From assembly GCA_963761975.1 (NCBI GenBank), contig CAVXIR010000004.1:496001-560000 (forward strand): 64,000 bases of DNA, in the 5' to 3' direction. Of this stretch, positions 47,565 through 55,854 are shown one piece after another; within the stretch, counting starts at the first letter, position 1, and each line of letters starts with the position of its first letter. Under the pieces are notes generated by a model that saw only the letters and a program-made list of their open reading frames with translations, ran no database searches and was not told the origin of the DNA. The position numbers were made by a program, and so were the translations under genes. This DNA comes from JAMQPK01 sp963761975. Lineage in GTDB: Bacteria > Acidobacteriota > Vicinamibacteria > Vicinamibacterales > JAMQPK01.

Positions 47565-47640
47565 AGGTTCGTGGGTTCGTGGGTTCGTGGGTTCGTGGGG
47601 TTCGTGGGGTTCGTTCGGTTCGTCGTGGAGTTCGTTGAAC
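47565..47640. repeat. GGTTCGTGG tandem repeats
   Basis: About eight units of GGTTCGTG/GGGTTCGTGG run head to tail between glucarate dehydratase and the DinB gene. Not a CRISPR: there are no spacers. Same class of short-period junction repeats as elsewhere in the window. Confidence 0.85.
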
Positions 47641-47676
47641 GCTCGCCTACTGACACAGAGGGAGTCGCACCGGTAA

Positions 47677-48237
47677 TCAGTGATGAGTGTCTCGGATGAT
47701 GCGCAAATACGCTCGCCAGGGGCCGACTTCATCGGCGTACTGTCGGGCGAGAGTTCTCGAAATCTGCATGACGTGATCGAGGTCGTGCGCCACCCAGGTG
47801 GCCAGCAGTTGCCGCAACGTGACAGCGTCGAGCTCGGGGTGGCGGCCGCGACGATCGAGGTCCGCATCGGTCAGCCGCAGAGCTGCCAGCTGGCGCAGGC
47901 TTTCCTGCCTGACTGTCGCGAACTCGTCGAGCAGACTCGCGAGCGTTCGTCCCTCCGATTCTCTGAACTGCGCGAAGCGATCGAATGGATCGAACGGCCG
48001 CGCCTCGCCCTGTTCCAGGATGATCCTGGCGCGCGGAAGCCAGTTGGTGCGATCGCTGTGGATCAAATGTCCGATGACATCGAAGGGACCCCATGTTTCG
48101 CCGCCTTCGTGCGCGACGATCCAGTGGTCTGGAAGGCCGCGCAGCAGTGCATCGAGTGTCGCCGGGGTTCGTGAAAGGATGGCGACTCCCTCTTCCATCA
48201 CGAACGAACGTCGCGTGCGATCGTTCTGCAGTGCCAT
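47677..48237 (-). CDS. DinB-like four-helix metalloprotein
   Basis: A 186-residue DinB/DUF664-type protein. Such proteins form a four-helix bundle with a three-His metal site, and many act as thiol transferases or are stress-related. The histidines sit in DVIGHLIHSDRTNWL and, near the C-terminus, WVAHDLDHVMQI. Early residues 20-60 read like the first helix (RTPATLDALLRGLPDHW). Upstream lies a divergent exported-protein gene; the two share a promoter region of about 75 bp. The exact substrate is unknown. Confidence 0.82.
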   Translation of the reverse strand: MALQNDRTRRSFVMEEGVAILSRTPATLDALLRGLPDHWIVAHEGGETWGPFDVIGHLIHSDRTNWLPRARIILEQGEARPFDPFDRFAQFRESEGRTLASLLDEFATVRQESLRQLAALRLTDADLDRRGRHPELDAVTLRQLLATWVAHDLDHVMQISRTLARQYADEVGPWRAYLRIIRDTHH

Positions 48238-48311
48238 ACGGCTTCGGCCAGTATAATAGCCGCCGCGACTCTAACTGCCCGGTCTCTTGGTTTCTCCGCT
48301 GGAGGTTTCAT

Positions 48312-48848
48312 ATGAAGCATTGCTCCCTCATTTTCCTGGGTGTCCTCGTGTGTACCGCCAGCGTGTCTGCCCAGTCGCCCGACATCGACACGCCGTTGCT
48401 CGCGGCGCCGGCTAATCAGCGGGAGGGCGCCACAGTTGTCAAGTGGAAGCCCGACTTCACCTATGACACCTTGAGGAAGGGCACGAACCGCCTTGTCTGC
48501 TACGACCGCTCCGGACAGCCCGGACAGCAGCCGTTCTCGCTCGAGTGCACCAGCATCGCCAATCTCGAACGAGTTGCGCAGAACCTGAAGTTCGAAGCGA
48601 TGGGCGACAAGAAACAGGCGATGCTCGATGCGGCTGAAAAAGACGGAACGCGCGTGAAGCCCGAGTTCGGGTCCGTTTTTTACAACCTCGGAGGCCCCGA
48701 CCGGGAACGCACACGAGCGCACACGACCGTCGCAGTGCCCTTCGCCACGGCGCAGTCGCTGGGATTGCCGGATAACAACAAGATGGGTGGCGCGTGGATC
48801 ATGAATGCGGGCACGTCGACGGCGCATCTGATGATTCCCGGACACTAG
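48312..48848 (+). CDS. Exported protein of unknown function
   Basis: ATG 48312 follows GGAGGTTTCAT. The signal peptide MKHCSLIFLGVLVCTASVSA ends before QSPDIDTP. The mature part has two Cys (LVCYDRSG, LECTSIANL) that could form a disulfide, and a GGPDRERTRAHTTVAVPFAT stretch. Length is 178 residues. Family not recognised. It precedes another small exported-protein gene on the same strand, separated by a repeat. Confidence 0.7.
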   Translation: MKHCSLIFLGVLVCTASVSAQSPDIDTPLLAAPANQREGATVVKWKPDFTYDTLRKGTNRLVCYDRSGQPGQQPFSLECTSIANLERVAQNLKFEAMGDKKQAMLDAAEKDGTRVKPEFGSVFYNLGGPDRERTRAHTTVAVPFATAQSLGLPDNNKMGGAWIMNAGTSTAHLMIPGH

Positions 48849-48870
48849 ACCCTGGTACCCATAGAGACAT

Positions 48871-48963
48871 GTCAGGGCAGATGGCAGATGGCAGACGACT
48901 CTTCTGCCCTTCCGCCATTTGCCCTCTGCCGTATGCCATCTGCCCTCTGCCCTCTGCCCTGAC
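48871..48963. repeat. Inverted repeat with GTCAGGGCAGA / TCTGCCCTGAC ends
   Basis: The outer 11 bp are perfectly inverted. Inside are GATGGCA units on the left and GCCCTCT/GCCATCT units on the right, giving a long imperfect hairpin. The ends and units resemble the 35367-35462 repeat, suggesting one dispersed family. It separates two co-oriented exported-protein genes. Confidence 0.82.
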
Positions 48964-49290
48964 GTGAAACCAGCAATGGTTGCGCTCCTGGTCATCGTCG
49001 CATTCCCTGCGGCGCAAGGTGCAAGGACCTTCACCGGCACCATATCTGATGACATGTGTGCCCGGGGTAATCATTCACAGATGCGAATGGGATCGACCGA
49101 TGCCGAATGCACCACGGCGTGCATCAGCGCTCACGGTGCCGCGTACGTCCTCTACGACGGCAAGAACGCTTACAAGTTGAGCGGCAGCGAAGCGCTGGAC
49201 AAATTCGCGGGCCAGAAGGTGAAGGTCGTCGGCACGTTGGATGAAAAGGCTGAAACGATCCGCGTGGAGTCGATCGCCCTCCAGCAGTAG
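48964..49290 (+). CDS. Small exported DUF5818-like protein
   Basis: Begins with GTG 48964 (or ATG 48976). A short signal (VALLVIVAFPAAQG) precedes TFTGTISDDMCARGNHSQM, ECTTACISAHGAAYVLYDG and FAGQKVKVVGTLDEKAETI. This arrangement of three Cys and a His, followed by an OB-like beta region, fits the DUF5818-type proteins frequent in Acidobacteriota. Function unknown. The 583-bp inverted-repeat element begins 25 bp after its stop. Confidence 0.7.
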   Translation: MKPAMVALLVIVAFPAAQGARTFTGTISDDMCARGNHSQMRMGSTDAECTTACISAHGAAYVLYDGKNAYKLSGSEALDKFAGQKVKVVGTLDEKAETIRVESIALQQ

Positions 49291-49314
49291 CCCGCCGTTT
49301 CCCATCTCGGGGGT

Positions 49315-49897
49315 TAGAGCGTTTTCGGTATCTGTGTAGCGAACGGCGAGTCGTCCGTCGTGGGTGGGTGATGGCTGGCGGTCACGGTCGACACAGGCCA
49401 CCCCAACGCGGCTGCCGCGTTGGGGGCCCCGGGCCCGGAAAAACAACGCGGCGGCGATATCGCTCTCTGCCATGGTGCGGCCGACCAGGGTTGGTCGTCC
49501 GCGGAGGTGGCCGCCGCCGTTGTTTTTGGACTGACGCCGTCGGGCTGTGACCTATCGACCGCCAGCCATTACCCACCCACGACGGACGGCCACCCCGGCG
49601 TCTGCCTGTGGCCGCGCGGCTCTCGCACGTCGCGCCGGGCGACCACCACCGCGCCGCGGCGGGGCACGCAGGCGAGGGTCGCGAACCATCGCGAGCGAGG
49701 CGACGTACTCCCGTGACCGGAAAATGCATCTGCAGCGCGTACGAAGCGTTGGGAGCTGAGCGAAGGGCGCTCCCATCGCGTACTCGGAGTGGGCCGCGAA
49801 GATGCATTTTCCCGCCTCGTCGAGCTGGTTCGCGACCGCGGCTGCGTGCCCTGCTGCGACGACTGGCCGCGGCTACACAGATACCGAAAACGCTCTA
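49315..49897. mobile_element. Non-coding element with perfect 26-bp terminal inverted repeats (MITE-like)
   Basis: The left end (49315-49340, starting TAGAGCGTTTTCGGTATCTG) is repeated exactly, in inverse orientation, at 49872-49897. If the outer TA on each side is a target duplication, the true inverted repeat is 24 bp and insertion was at TA, as for IS630/Tc1-mariner elements. Nested inside are further inverted repeats: about 31 bp at 49353-49383 with 49557-49589, AAAAACAACG at 49439 with CGTTGTTTTT ending 49527, CGACCA/TGGTCG around 49481-49497, and GAAAATGCATCT (49720s) with AGATGCATTTTC near 49800. No protein frame is convincing. The right end supplies the stop codon of the convergent membrane-protein gene. 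Confidence 0.75.
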
Positions 49898-51592
49898 GGG
49901 AAATCGATCTGCGGCCGAAATGACACGGAACACCGCTTCGGTGCCCGTCGGCGCGTTCGTCCATATCACTTCGAGCGCCAACTCCTTTCGTTGTCCCATG
50001 CGCTCGAGCAAGTCAGCCGCCTCATCCTGGTCGTCGTAAAGCCCAGCTCGAACGATGACGTAATCGACGCCCCGATTGCGCAGGAACGCGATCGACCGAT
50101 TGTCGGGAAAGCTGCGCATCACCTCGCGAGTTTCATAAAACGACGGAGGTGCGTATCCGCTGTAGCCGTTCAGCATTTTCTGAAAGTGAGGTAGACCTTC
50201 ATACATATAGCGCCAATCGAGCGAACCGAACATGCCCTTCTCTGAAGCGAGTGGCAGTTCGACAATCACGACGGGTGGTTTTTGTGCGAGATACGCGTCA
50301 ACCTTCGAGGGCATCGGCACCGCCTCGAGCGACGGCGCTGCAGCATATTCGGCGATGAGGAGCATCACGATCGTCCCAGTCACTGCGATTTTCTGCCTGG
50401 CCGAGTCGATCCGGTCGATGAGAGCGGTCACTCCATACGCGCTCAAGACGGCGAGACACAGGATGACGAGAATCTCGAAGCGGGCTGGCGATCGCAGCGC
50501 CCGAAAGAATGGCAGGTGCTCGAACAGCCACTCGAAGATCACGGCGTTTGCGCCAGCCGTCAACACGACCGAAAACATCAACCCGGCCACATATGCGTAA
50601 CGCACGCGAGCTCTGCTTTTGAAAATGCCGAACAACGCGAGCACGACTGACACAATGCCCGGGAACAGATTCATTTCGTAGGCCACCATCGGATCGGTAA
50701 AGGCCGTGTGGCCATACAGTCTGTTCATCTGCGGCGCTGAGACAAAATGCGTGAGCGATGCGCTATACAGGCGCAGCTGCTCGAGCGAGCGGGTGCCGAC
50801 CGTGTCGCGGGCAGCCATGTACGCAGCCGCGTAAGGCAATGCCAACACGATCGTGGTTGCCGTGGCCGCCAGCAGAGGCTTGATGAGCGCGCGCCAATCG
50901 CGCATGCCGATCACCGCCAGCAGACACGGAACAAACACGACGCAGAACATCGCGGCGAAAATGCCCGCGTAGATGCACGAAAGCAGTTGAAGGCCCATAA
51001 TCGCGCCCATCAACGCACCGTCGTAGGCCGTGATGCGCGGCATCGTTCGATGCAACGTGAACAGCAACAGCGGAATCCAGAAGACTAACTGCAGCTCCAG
51101 ATGGCCATAGTGTGTAAAACGGTAGGGCGCGAATGCGTAGATGACTCCGGCGACGAACGCGCCGCTGCCGCTGCCGGTTACCAGACGAGCCAACCAAAAA
51201 GCGGCGAGACCAGAGAGGATGAACGCGAGAAACAGCGCGAGGTTGTAGATGATGACTGGATTCGTGCCGATCCAGAACAACGGCGCCAGCACGATGCCCG
51301 GGAGAAGCATCGCATCCGAATAGGCCAGCGTCAGTTTCTCAGGGTAGAAAATGTTCGCGTCGAACAGTTCGGCAGGCGCGTGCCGGATCGCGTGCGCGAT
51401 CCAGGCAAGTCGCCACATGCTGAAATATGGATCCGAGTAAGAGGGAACCGATGTGGCAAAGCCCCGGACCTGAGGATATGTGACGACACACGTGAGCGCC
51501 GCGAATGCGCAAGCGACTCTGAGATTGGTCGATCTCAATCGGCACGTTCCCACACCGGTTTCTCGCACATTTTGTGAGCATAACTCATTCAC
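49895..51592 (-). CDS. Multi-pass membrane glycosyltransferase-like protein
   Basis: Integral membrane protein of 565 residues with about ten to twelve hydrophobic helices, resembling GT-C fold or YfhO-like proteins that transfer sugars from lipid carriers. The first periplasmic loop has YSDPYFSMWRLAWI, which carries an Asp like that of GT-C enzymes, but a catalytic role is inferred only. A soluble C-terminal domain of about 130 residues (from VVIVELPLASEKGMFG) ends RVISAADRFP. The stop TAG at 49895-49897 lies in the terminal repeat of the adjoining mobile element, so the original C-terminus may have been altered by its insertion. Confidence 0.75.
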   Translation of the reverse strand: MNELCSQNVRETGVGTCRLRSTNLRVACAFAALTCVVTYPQVRGFATSVPSYSDPYFSMWRLAWIAHAIRHAPAELFDANIFYPEKLTLAYSDAMLLPGIVLAPLFWIGTNPVIIYNLALFLAFILSGLAAFWLARLVTGSGSGAFVAGVIYAFAPYRFTHYGHLELQLVFWIPLLLFTLHRTMPRITAYDGALMGAIMGLQLLSCIYAGIFAAMFCVVFVPCLLAVIGMRDWRALIKPLLAATATTIVLALPYAAAYMAARDTVGTRSLEQLRLYSASLTHFVSAPQMNRLYGHTAFTDPMVAYEMNLFPGIVSVVLALFGIFKSRARVRYAYVAGLMFSVVLTAGANAVIFEWLFEHLPFFRALRSPARFEILVILCLAVLSAYGVTALIDRIDSARQKIAVTGTIVMLLIAEYAAAPSLEAVPMPSKVDAYLAQKPPVVIVELPLASEKGMFGSLDWRYMYEGLPHFQKMLNGYSGYAPPSFYETREVMRSFPDNRSIAFLRNRGVDYVIVRAGLYDDQDEAADLLERMGQRKELALEVIWTNAPTGTEAVFRVISAADRFP

Positions 51593-51608
51593 GATAAGCT
51601 ACATACAC

Positions 51609-51684
51609 GCGCCCGTAGCTCAGTGGATAGAGCATCGGCCTTCTAAGCCGAGGGCCACAGGTTCGAGTCCTGTCGGGCGCGCCA
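51609..51684 (+). tRNA. tRNA-Arg (anticodon UCU)
   Basis: Full cloverleaf: acceptor GCGCCCG pairing CGGGCGC, D-arm GCTCAGTGGATAGAGC, anticodon arm TCGGC-CTTCTAA-GCCGA with anticodon TCT, T-arm ACAGGTTCGAGTCCTGT, discriminator G and encoded CCA. It decodes AGA. No integrase or attachment-site duplication is seen next to it. Confidence 0.97.
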
Positions 51685-51856
51685 ACATTTACAGGTCTAT
51701 TCCAGATGACGAGCCAGATATGCTCGTCGACCTGTTAGACGCCGACCTTCTGTCCCGCGAGCGCACGTCGTCTGCCCGTCAGGATTCGGAAATAGGCAAG
51801 TAAACGTTAAGTGATCGTCACGTGGCCGTCGCAGCCAACGGGTAAACTCCGATTTC

Positions 51857-52066
51857 GTGCAGCAGCGAACTCGGTGCCCTAATTGTTCAAAGGTCTGGCC
51901 CATCCGAGCTGAACACATCGTAAAAGGCACCACGGCGAGTAAGCATTTCTATTGCGGAGCGTGTGAGCACTTGTGGTCGGTCGCGGACACGCCAACGTCC
52001 GAGCTAGTTCCACCGAAAGCCCCTCTCCCCAAACCTCGCACAGGTCGATACGGCCCGAGGCGCTAG
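51857..52066 (+). CDS. Small zinc-ribbon protein
   Basis: A 69-residue frame with a GTG start. Two CxxC knuckles (RCPNCSKVWPIR and YCGACEHLWSV) are about 25 residues apart, forming a plausible zinc ribbon, followed by a Pro/Lys-rich tail. Family not recognised. No strong ribosome site is visible, so confidence is moderate. Confidence 0.5.
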   Translation: MQQRTRCPNCSKVWPIRAEHIVKGTTASKHFYCGACEHLWSVADTPTSELVPPKAPLPKPRTGRYGPRR

Positions 52067-52186
52067 CCCACCTTCGCTCTCATCCAAGCCGAGCGCCAAT
52101 TCCCGCAACCGCTGGGTCTCGGGGTGCACCTGGTCCGACGACGTAATCGACTGGTGGCGTAAAATTGAAGCCGAAGGTTAGATCGA

Positions 52187-52468
52187 ATGGGAGCGTTCAT
52201 CGTAGTCCTCACGATTGCCGCGCTTGCGGGGTTGACCGTCTGGTGGCACCGGGGCCGCCGCACCAGCCCGTTTTCGAGCGCGTTCAGCGCCACCGCTGCG
52301 GCGACTCTTTTTCTGGTTGCCGGAAGCATCGGCTGTGATCTGGGCAAACGCGATGTCATCAGTGGAATCTGGACCGGCGGCGTGGTGTGGTGGGAAATCT
52401 GGTTCGGCATCGTCGCGTCGGTAATTGCGGTCTATTTCTGGCGAAAAGCGCTTCGCACGCTTCCCTGA
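52187..52468 (+). CDS. Small membrane protein, three predicted helices
   Basis: A 93-residue protein beginning MGAFIVVLTIAALAGLTVWW. Hydrophobic segments lie at about 2-20, 33-49 and 62-84, with a GCDLGKRDVISGIW loop between the second and third. No family recognised. Likely real because of the continuous membrane-like pattern. Confidence 0.6.
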   Translation: MGAFIVVLTIAALAGLTVWWHRGRRTSPFSSAFSATAAATLFLVAGSIGCDLGKRDVISGIWTGGVVWWEIWFGIVASVIAVYFWRKALRTLP

Positions 52469-52533
52469 GTTGACGTCACCTCGGTTCGCGCTCCGCCAAG
52501 TGTCACCCATGTCTCCGGAATAGAATCTGACCA

Positions 52534-54492
52534 ATGGCTCGGCCCTGCGATCTCCTCCTCACAAACGCGCTCATCGTGACCATGGACGAGCAATTCAGCC
52601 TGCACGATCCGGGATCGATCGCCATTACCGGAAATGAGATCCTCGCGGTCGGCGACATCGCCGGAGATTTCGATCCGGTCGACCGCGTCGACTGCCGCGG
52701 TCGCGTCGTCATGCCGGGTCTCGTCAACGCCCACACGCATGCGCCAATGACACTGCTTCGCGGGCTGGCCGACGACCTGCGTCTCGATGTCTGGCTCATG
52801 GGGTACATGATGCCCGTCGAACGCGAGTTCGTACGCCCGGATTTCGTCGGCCTCGGCACGAAGCTGGCCTGCGCCGAGATGATTCGCTCGGGCACGACGT
52901 GTTTTGCTGATATGTATTACTTCGAGGGAGCGGTCGCCGAGGCGACGGCGTCCGCGGGGCTCCGCGCACTGTGCGCGCAAACTGTCCTGAAATTTCCCAC
53001 GCCGGATGCGGCCAGCTACGAAGACGCGCTCGCAGCGGCGCGGACGTTCATCGCGACATGGAAAGGGCATCCGCTGATTGTCCCCTCCGTCGCCCCTCAC
53101 GCGCCGTACACCTGCACCGCCGAAATCTTTCGCGCGTGTGCGGAGCTGGCATCTGAATTCGACGTGCCGCTCCACACGCATCTGGCAGAAACGCAGCTCG
53201 AGGTCGAACGCGCGCGCAAGGAGTACGGCATGCCGCTCATCCCATGGGCGAAAAAGCAGCGGCTGTTCGATGCGCGTGTGTTGGCGGCGCACTGCGTCCA
53301 CATAGACGAGGGAGAAATCCGGACACTGCGCGACGCACGCGCCGGGGTTGCCCATAACCCCGCCAGTAATCTGAAACTCGGGTCTGGCATCGCACCGGTT
53401 GCGAAGATGATCGAGCTCGGTCTGAATGTCGGCATTGGCACCGATGGCGCCGCGTCGAACAACGATCTCGACATGTTCAAGGAGACGAGGTTGGCCGCGC
53501 TCCTGGCCAAGGGCGTGAGCGGCGATCCCACGGCGATCCCGGCGCGCACCGCTCTCGCCATGGCGACCCGCCTGGGTGCCTGTGCGATGCATCTCGGCGA
53601 CATCACCGGATCCCTCGAGCCGGGCAAGCGCGCCGATCTGATCGTCGTCCGTCTCGATCAGCCGCACACGACGCCGCACTTCACGCGCGACGCGAACGGC
53701 ATCTACTCGCAACTGGTCTACGCCGCCAAGTCGACCGATGTCGTGGACGCGATGTGCGACGGCCGGTGGCTGATGCGCGAGCGACGCCTGCTGACGCTGG
53801 ATGAAGTGGATTTGCAGTCAGGCGCAGACGAAGTGGCGAGGCGGATTGACATCTTTCTGATTCAGCGGGAGCAGAGCGTGCTGCAAAAGCTCGTCGCGAT
53901 CGGCGGTGCCGCCGAACAGGAGAGCTTCGAGATCCAGGTCAAGGCCCGCCTGGCTTCCGAAACGTCGGTCCTCGACGCGCTCGAGAGCGAGGACATCGCG
54001 ATCATCCGACAGGTGCACTACCATCAGTACGACACGTACTTCTTCTTCGACGATCCCGAGCAAGGCCGCCTGCGCTATCGCGAAGACGAATTCCTCGATG
54101 CCCAGAACACGGTCGTCAACGCCCGCGCACGGCTGACGCTGACGGGTCCCTCGCGCGAGCATGCCTTCGGATCGGTGTTGCTGTTTCGTTCGCGCTTCTT
54201 CGCACCCGCCCTGCACTCGCCGCGCTTCTATCGCGAGTACTTCAAGCCGGCACGCGAAAAGGACGTCGAAAAGGATCGCCGGCGCTGGCTCGTGGCGTAC
54301 CGGGGCGTGCAGTTTTACGTGCACCTCGATCGCCTGCTGACGCCGGCGACCGACGGCTATTTCGTCGAAGTGAAATCCCGCACCTGGTCGCGGCGCGACG
54401 CCGAGGATAAGGCGGCCGTCATCACCGAACTGCTGCAACGGCTGGGTGCTCGACCCGAGGACACCATCGAAGCGGGTTATGTAGCACTGTAA
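52534..54492 (+). CDS. Amidohydrolase (adenosylhomocysteine/chlorohydrolase-like deaminase) fused to a CYTH-like domain
   Basis: The first ~430 residues are a metal-dependent deaminase of the MtaD/TrzN/SsnA group. Landmarks are NAHTHAP (HxH), PLHTHLAETQLE, AAHCVHID (metal His region) and GTDGAASNNDLDMF (catalytic Asp). Such enzymes deaminate S-adenosylhomocysteine, methylthioadenosine or similar bases. The remaining ~190 residues look like a CYTH/thiamine-triphosphatase-type tunnel domain: an opening ESFEIQVKARL, RLRYREDEFLD in the middle, and a closing VEVKSRTWSRRDAEDKA. The CYTH entry motif is ExQxK rather than ExExK. Length 652, with no stop or internal start at the join. CYTH enzymes act on triphosphates, so the pair may act on linked nucleotide substrates (inference). 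Confidence 0.85.
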   Translation: MARPCDLLLTNALIVTMDEQFSLHDPGSIAITGNEILAVGDIAGDFDPVDRVDCRGRVVMPGLVNAHTHAPMTLLRGLADDLRLDVWLMGYMMPVEREFVRPDFVGLGTKLACAEMIRSGTTCFADMYYFEGAVAEATASAGLRALCAQTVLKFPTPDAASYEDALAAARTFIATWKGHPLIVPSVAPHAPYTCTAEIFRACAELASEFDVPLHTHLAETQLEVERARKEYGMPLIPWAKKQRLFDARVLAAHCVHIDEGEIRTLRDARAGVAHNPASNLKLGSGIAPVAKMIELGLNVGIGTDGAASNNDLDMFKETRLAALLAKGVSGDPTAIPARTALAMATRLGACAMHLGDITGSLEPGKRADLIVVRLDQPHTTPHFTRDANGIYSQLVYAAKSTDVVDAMCDGRWLMRERRLLTLDEVDLQSGADEVARRIDIFLIQREQSVLQKLVAIGGAAEQESFEIQVKARLASETSVLDALESEDIAIIRQVHYHQYDTYFFFDDPEQGRLRYREDEFLDAQNTVVNARARLTLTGPSREHAFGSVLLFRSRFFAPALHSPRFYREYFKPAREKDVEKDRRRWLVAYRGVQFYVHLDRLLTPATDGYFVEVKSRTWSRRDAEDKAAVITELLQRLGARPEDTIEAGYVAL

Positions 54493-54504
54493 CGAGCGCG
54501 ATGG

Positions 54505-55050
54505 TCACAGAGCCTTGCGAAGTTCACGCGCGAGCCACGCCTTCGCCAGCTTCCAGTCGCGTTTGATCGTATCCGGCGAGACGCCCAACACCTCCGCAAT
54601 GTCGTCAACGCTCAGGCCGGCGAAAAATTTCATCTCGACGACCTTCGCGCGACGCCCGTCGACCGCGGCGAGGGCGTCGAGCGCCTGGTCGAGCACGACC
54701 AGCTGTTCATCACGATCTGGTACGAACAACCCTTCGGCCAACGACACCTTCTGCACGTCGCCGCCACGCTTCTGATTACCCCTCGCACGCGCCGAATCGA
54801 TCAGGATGCGACGCATCTGCAGCGCCGCCATCGCAAAGAAATGCGCGCGATCCTGCCACTGCACCCGGGTGATATCGACCAGGCGCAGTTATGCCTCATT
54901 GACGAGTGCCGTTGCCTGCAGTGTGTGATCAGGACGTTCACGCGCGATATGCCACTGCGCCAAGCGTCGCAGTTCGCCGTAAACGAGAGGAATGAGCTGT
55001 TCGAGCGCATGCCGATCGCCCCGCCGCCATGCCACAAGCAGTTGCGTCAC
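54505..55050 (-). pseudogene. ECF sigma factor (Sig-70_X6 type) interrupted by an in-frame stop
   Basis: From GTG 55050 the frame reads TQLLVAWRRGDRHALEQLIP to TLQATALVNEA, the standard region 2 opening. It then hits TAA at 54889-54891 where the family has Tyr (VNEAYLRLVD). It continues in the same frame as LRLVDITRVQWQDRAHFFAM to the region 4 helix-turn-helix SVDDIAEVLGVSPDTIKRDW and ends at 54505. Without the stop it would be about 181 residues, normal for the group. A single base change would repair it. The product as written cannot work unless the stop is an assembly error or is suppressed. Confidence 0.82.
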
Positions 55051-55201
55051 AGCGGGCGCCGGCAAGCGGCTCGGGCCATTTTCAGCGCGTTAGCGGGATT
55101 CTAAGGCAGAACCTTCACCCCTTCCACTTTTCCTTGCGCGTTTCCGCCTGTTTGGGCGAGGACGGGAATAGGCCCGCCCTCGACTCCGTGGCAGGTGGGA
55201 C

Positions 55202-55787
55202 GTGGCGAAGGCCCTGTGGTTCGTTGGTGTCGGTTTCGTCGCTTCAACCACGCTCGTTAGCGAAGGCGGCCGAAGCGGACATACTGACCTTGAAAGTTGA
55301 ATTGAGGAATGACGCGCGGGCGCCCCGTGACAGCCTCGAAGCGGCGCGACAGCTCGTGGACTATGTATATGGCCGCGTGAACGTACGCATCGTATGGGTC
55401 AGAGAGGATCCTCACGTCACGGTCATCTTGAAGCGTCAAGCGTCCGCTGAACTCAAGCGACGCGCGCAAGACGCCATGGGATTGACGCCGGCCAGCGAGA
55501 CGGCACGAGGCCGGCTGTCGTTTGTCTTTATCAACCGCGTCAACGAAGTGAGCGCCGGCTATAGCACCGCACACTCCGTGGTCCTTGGCGCAGCCATTGC
55601 GCATGAACTGGGACACTGGTTGCTGTCCAACGAGCACACCGCGACCGGGCTCATGCAACGGTACTTCAACCAGGCGGATTTTTGCGCCGCGAGAGAGGGC
55701 CGACTGCTGTTCACCGACCAGCAATCTGAGTTGATACGGCTGAACGTGATCGCTCGACACTCATCGAGTCCAGGCGCCACACGATGA
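55202..55787 (+). CDS. Secreted zinc metallopeptidase (HExxH), probable frame error near the start
   Basis: The enzyme domain runs from AEADILTLKVELRND to the stop at 55787. It contains AIAHELGHWLL with the zinc-binding HExxH and, 8 residues later, HTATGLM, which may give the third ligand. The natural signal peptide VAKALWFVGVGFVASTTLV starts at GTG 55202 in a different frame. Removing one base at about 55256 would join it as TTLVAKAAEADILTL. As written, the enzyme frame can only be read from an upstream start with no signal. Total about 194 residues when joined. It diverges from the broken sigma-factor gene. Confidence 0.65.
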
Positions 55788-55854
55788 TCGTTGCCGCAGC
55801 GAAAGAACAGTTGATCGCCTTGGCCAGGCTGGCGCTCAACCGAGTGTAAGCGCG

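Noticed and set aside
47565..47640. Possible CRISPR array
   Set aside because: Units are 8-9 bp, contiguous and without spacers; no cas genes nearby.
49315..49897. Small protein genes inside the inverted-repeat element
   Set aside because: Short Arg-rich frames exist on both strands, but none has a ribosome site or recognisable domain; the nested inverted repeats explain the sequence better.
51609..51856. Integrated element at the tRNA-Arg gene
   Set aside because: No integrase and no repeated tRNA 3' end seen within the window.
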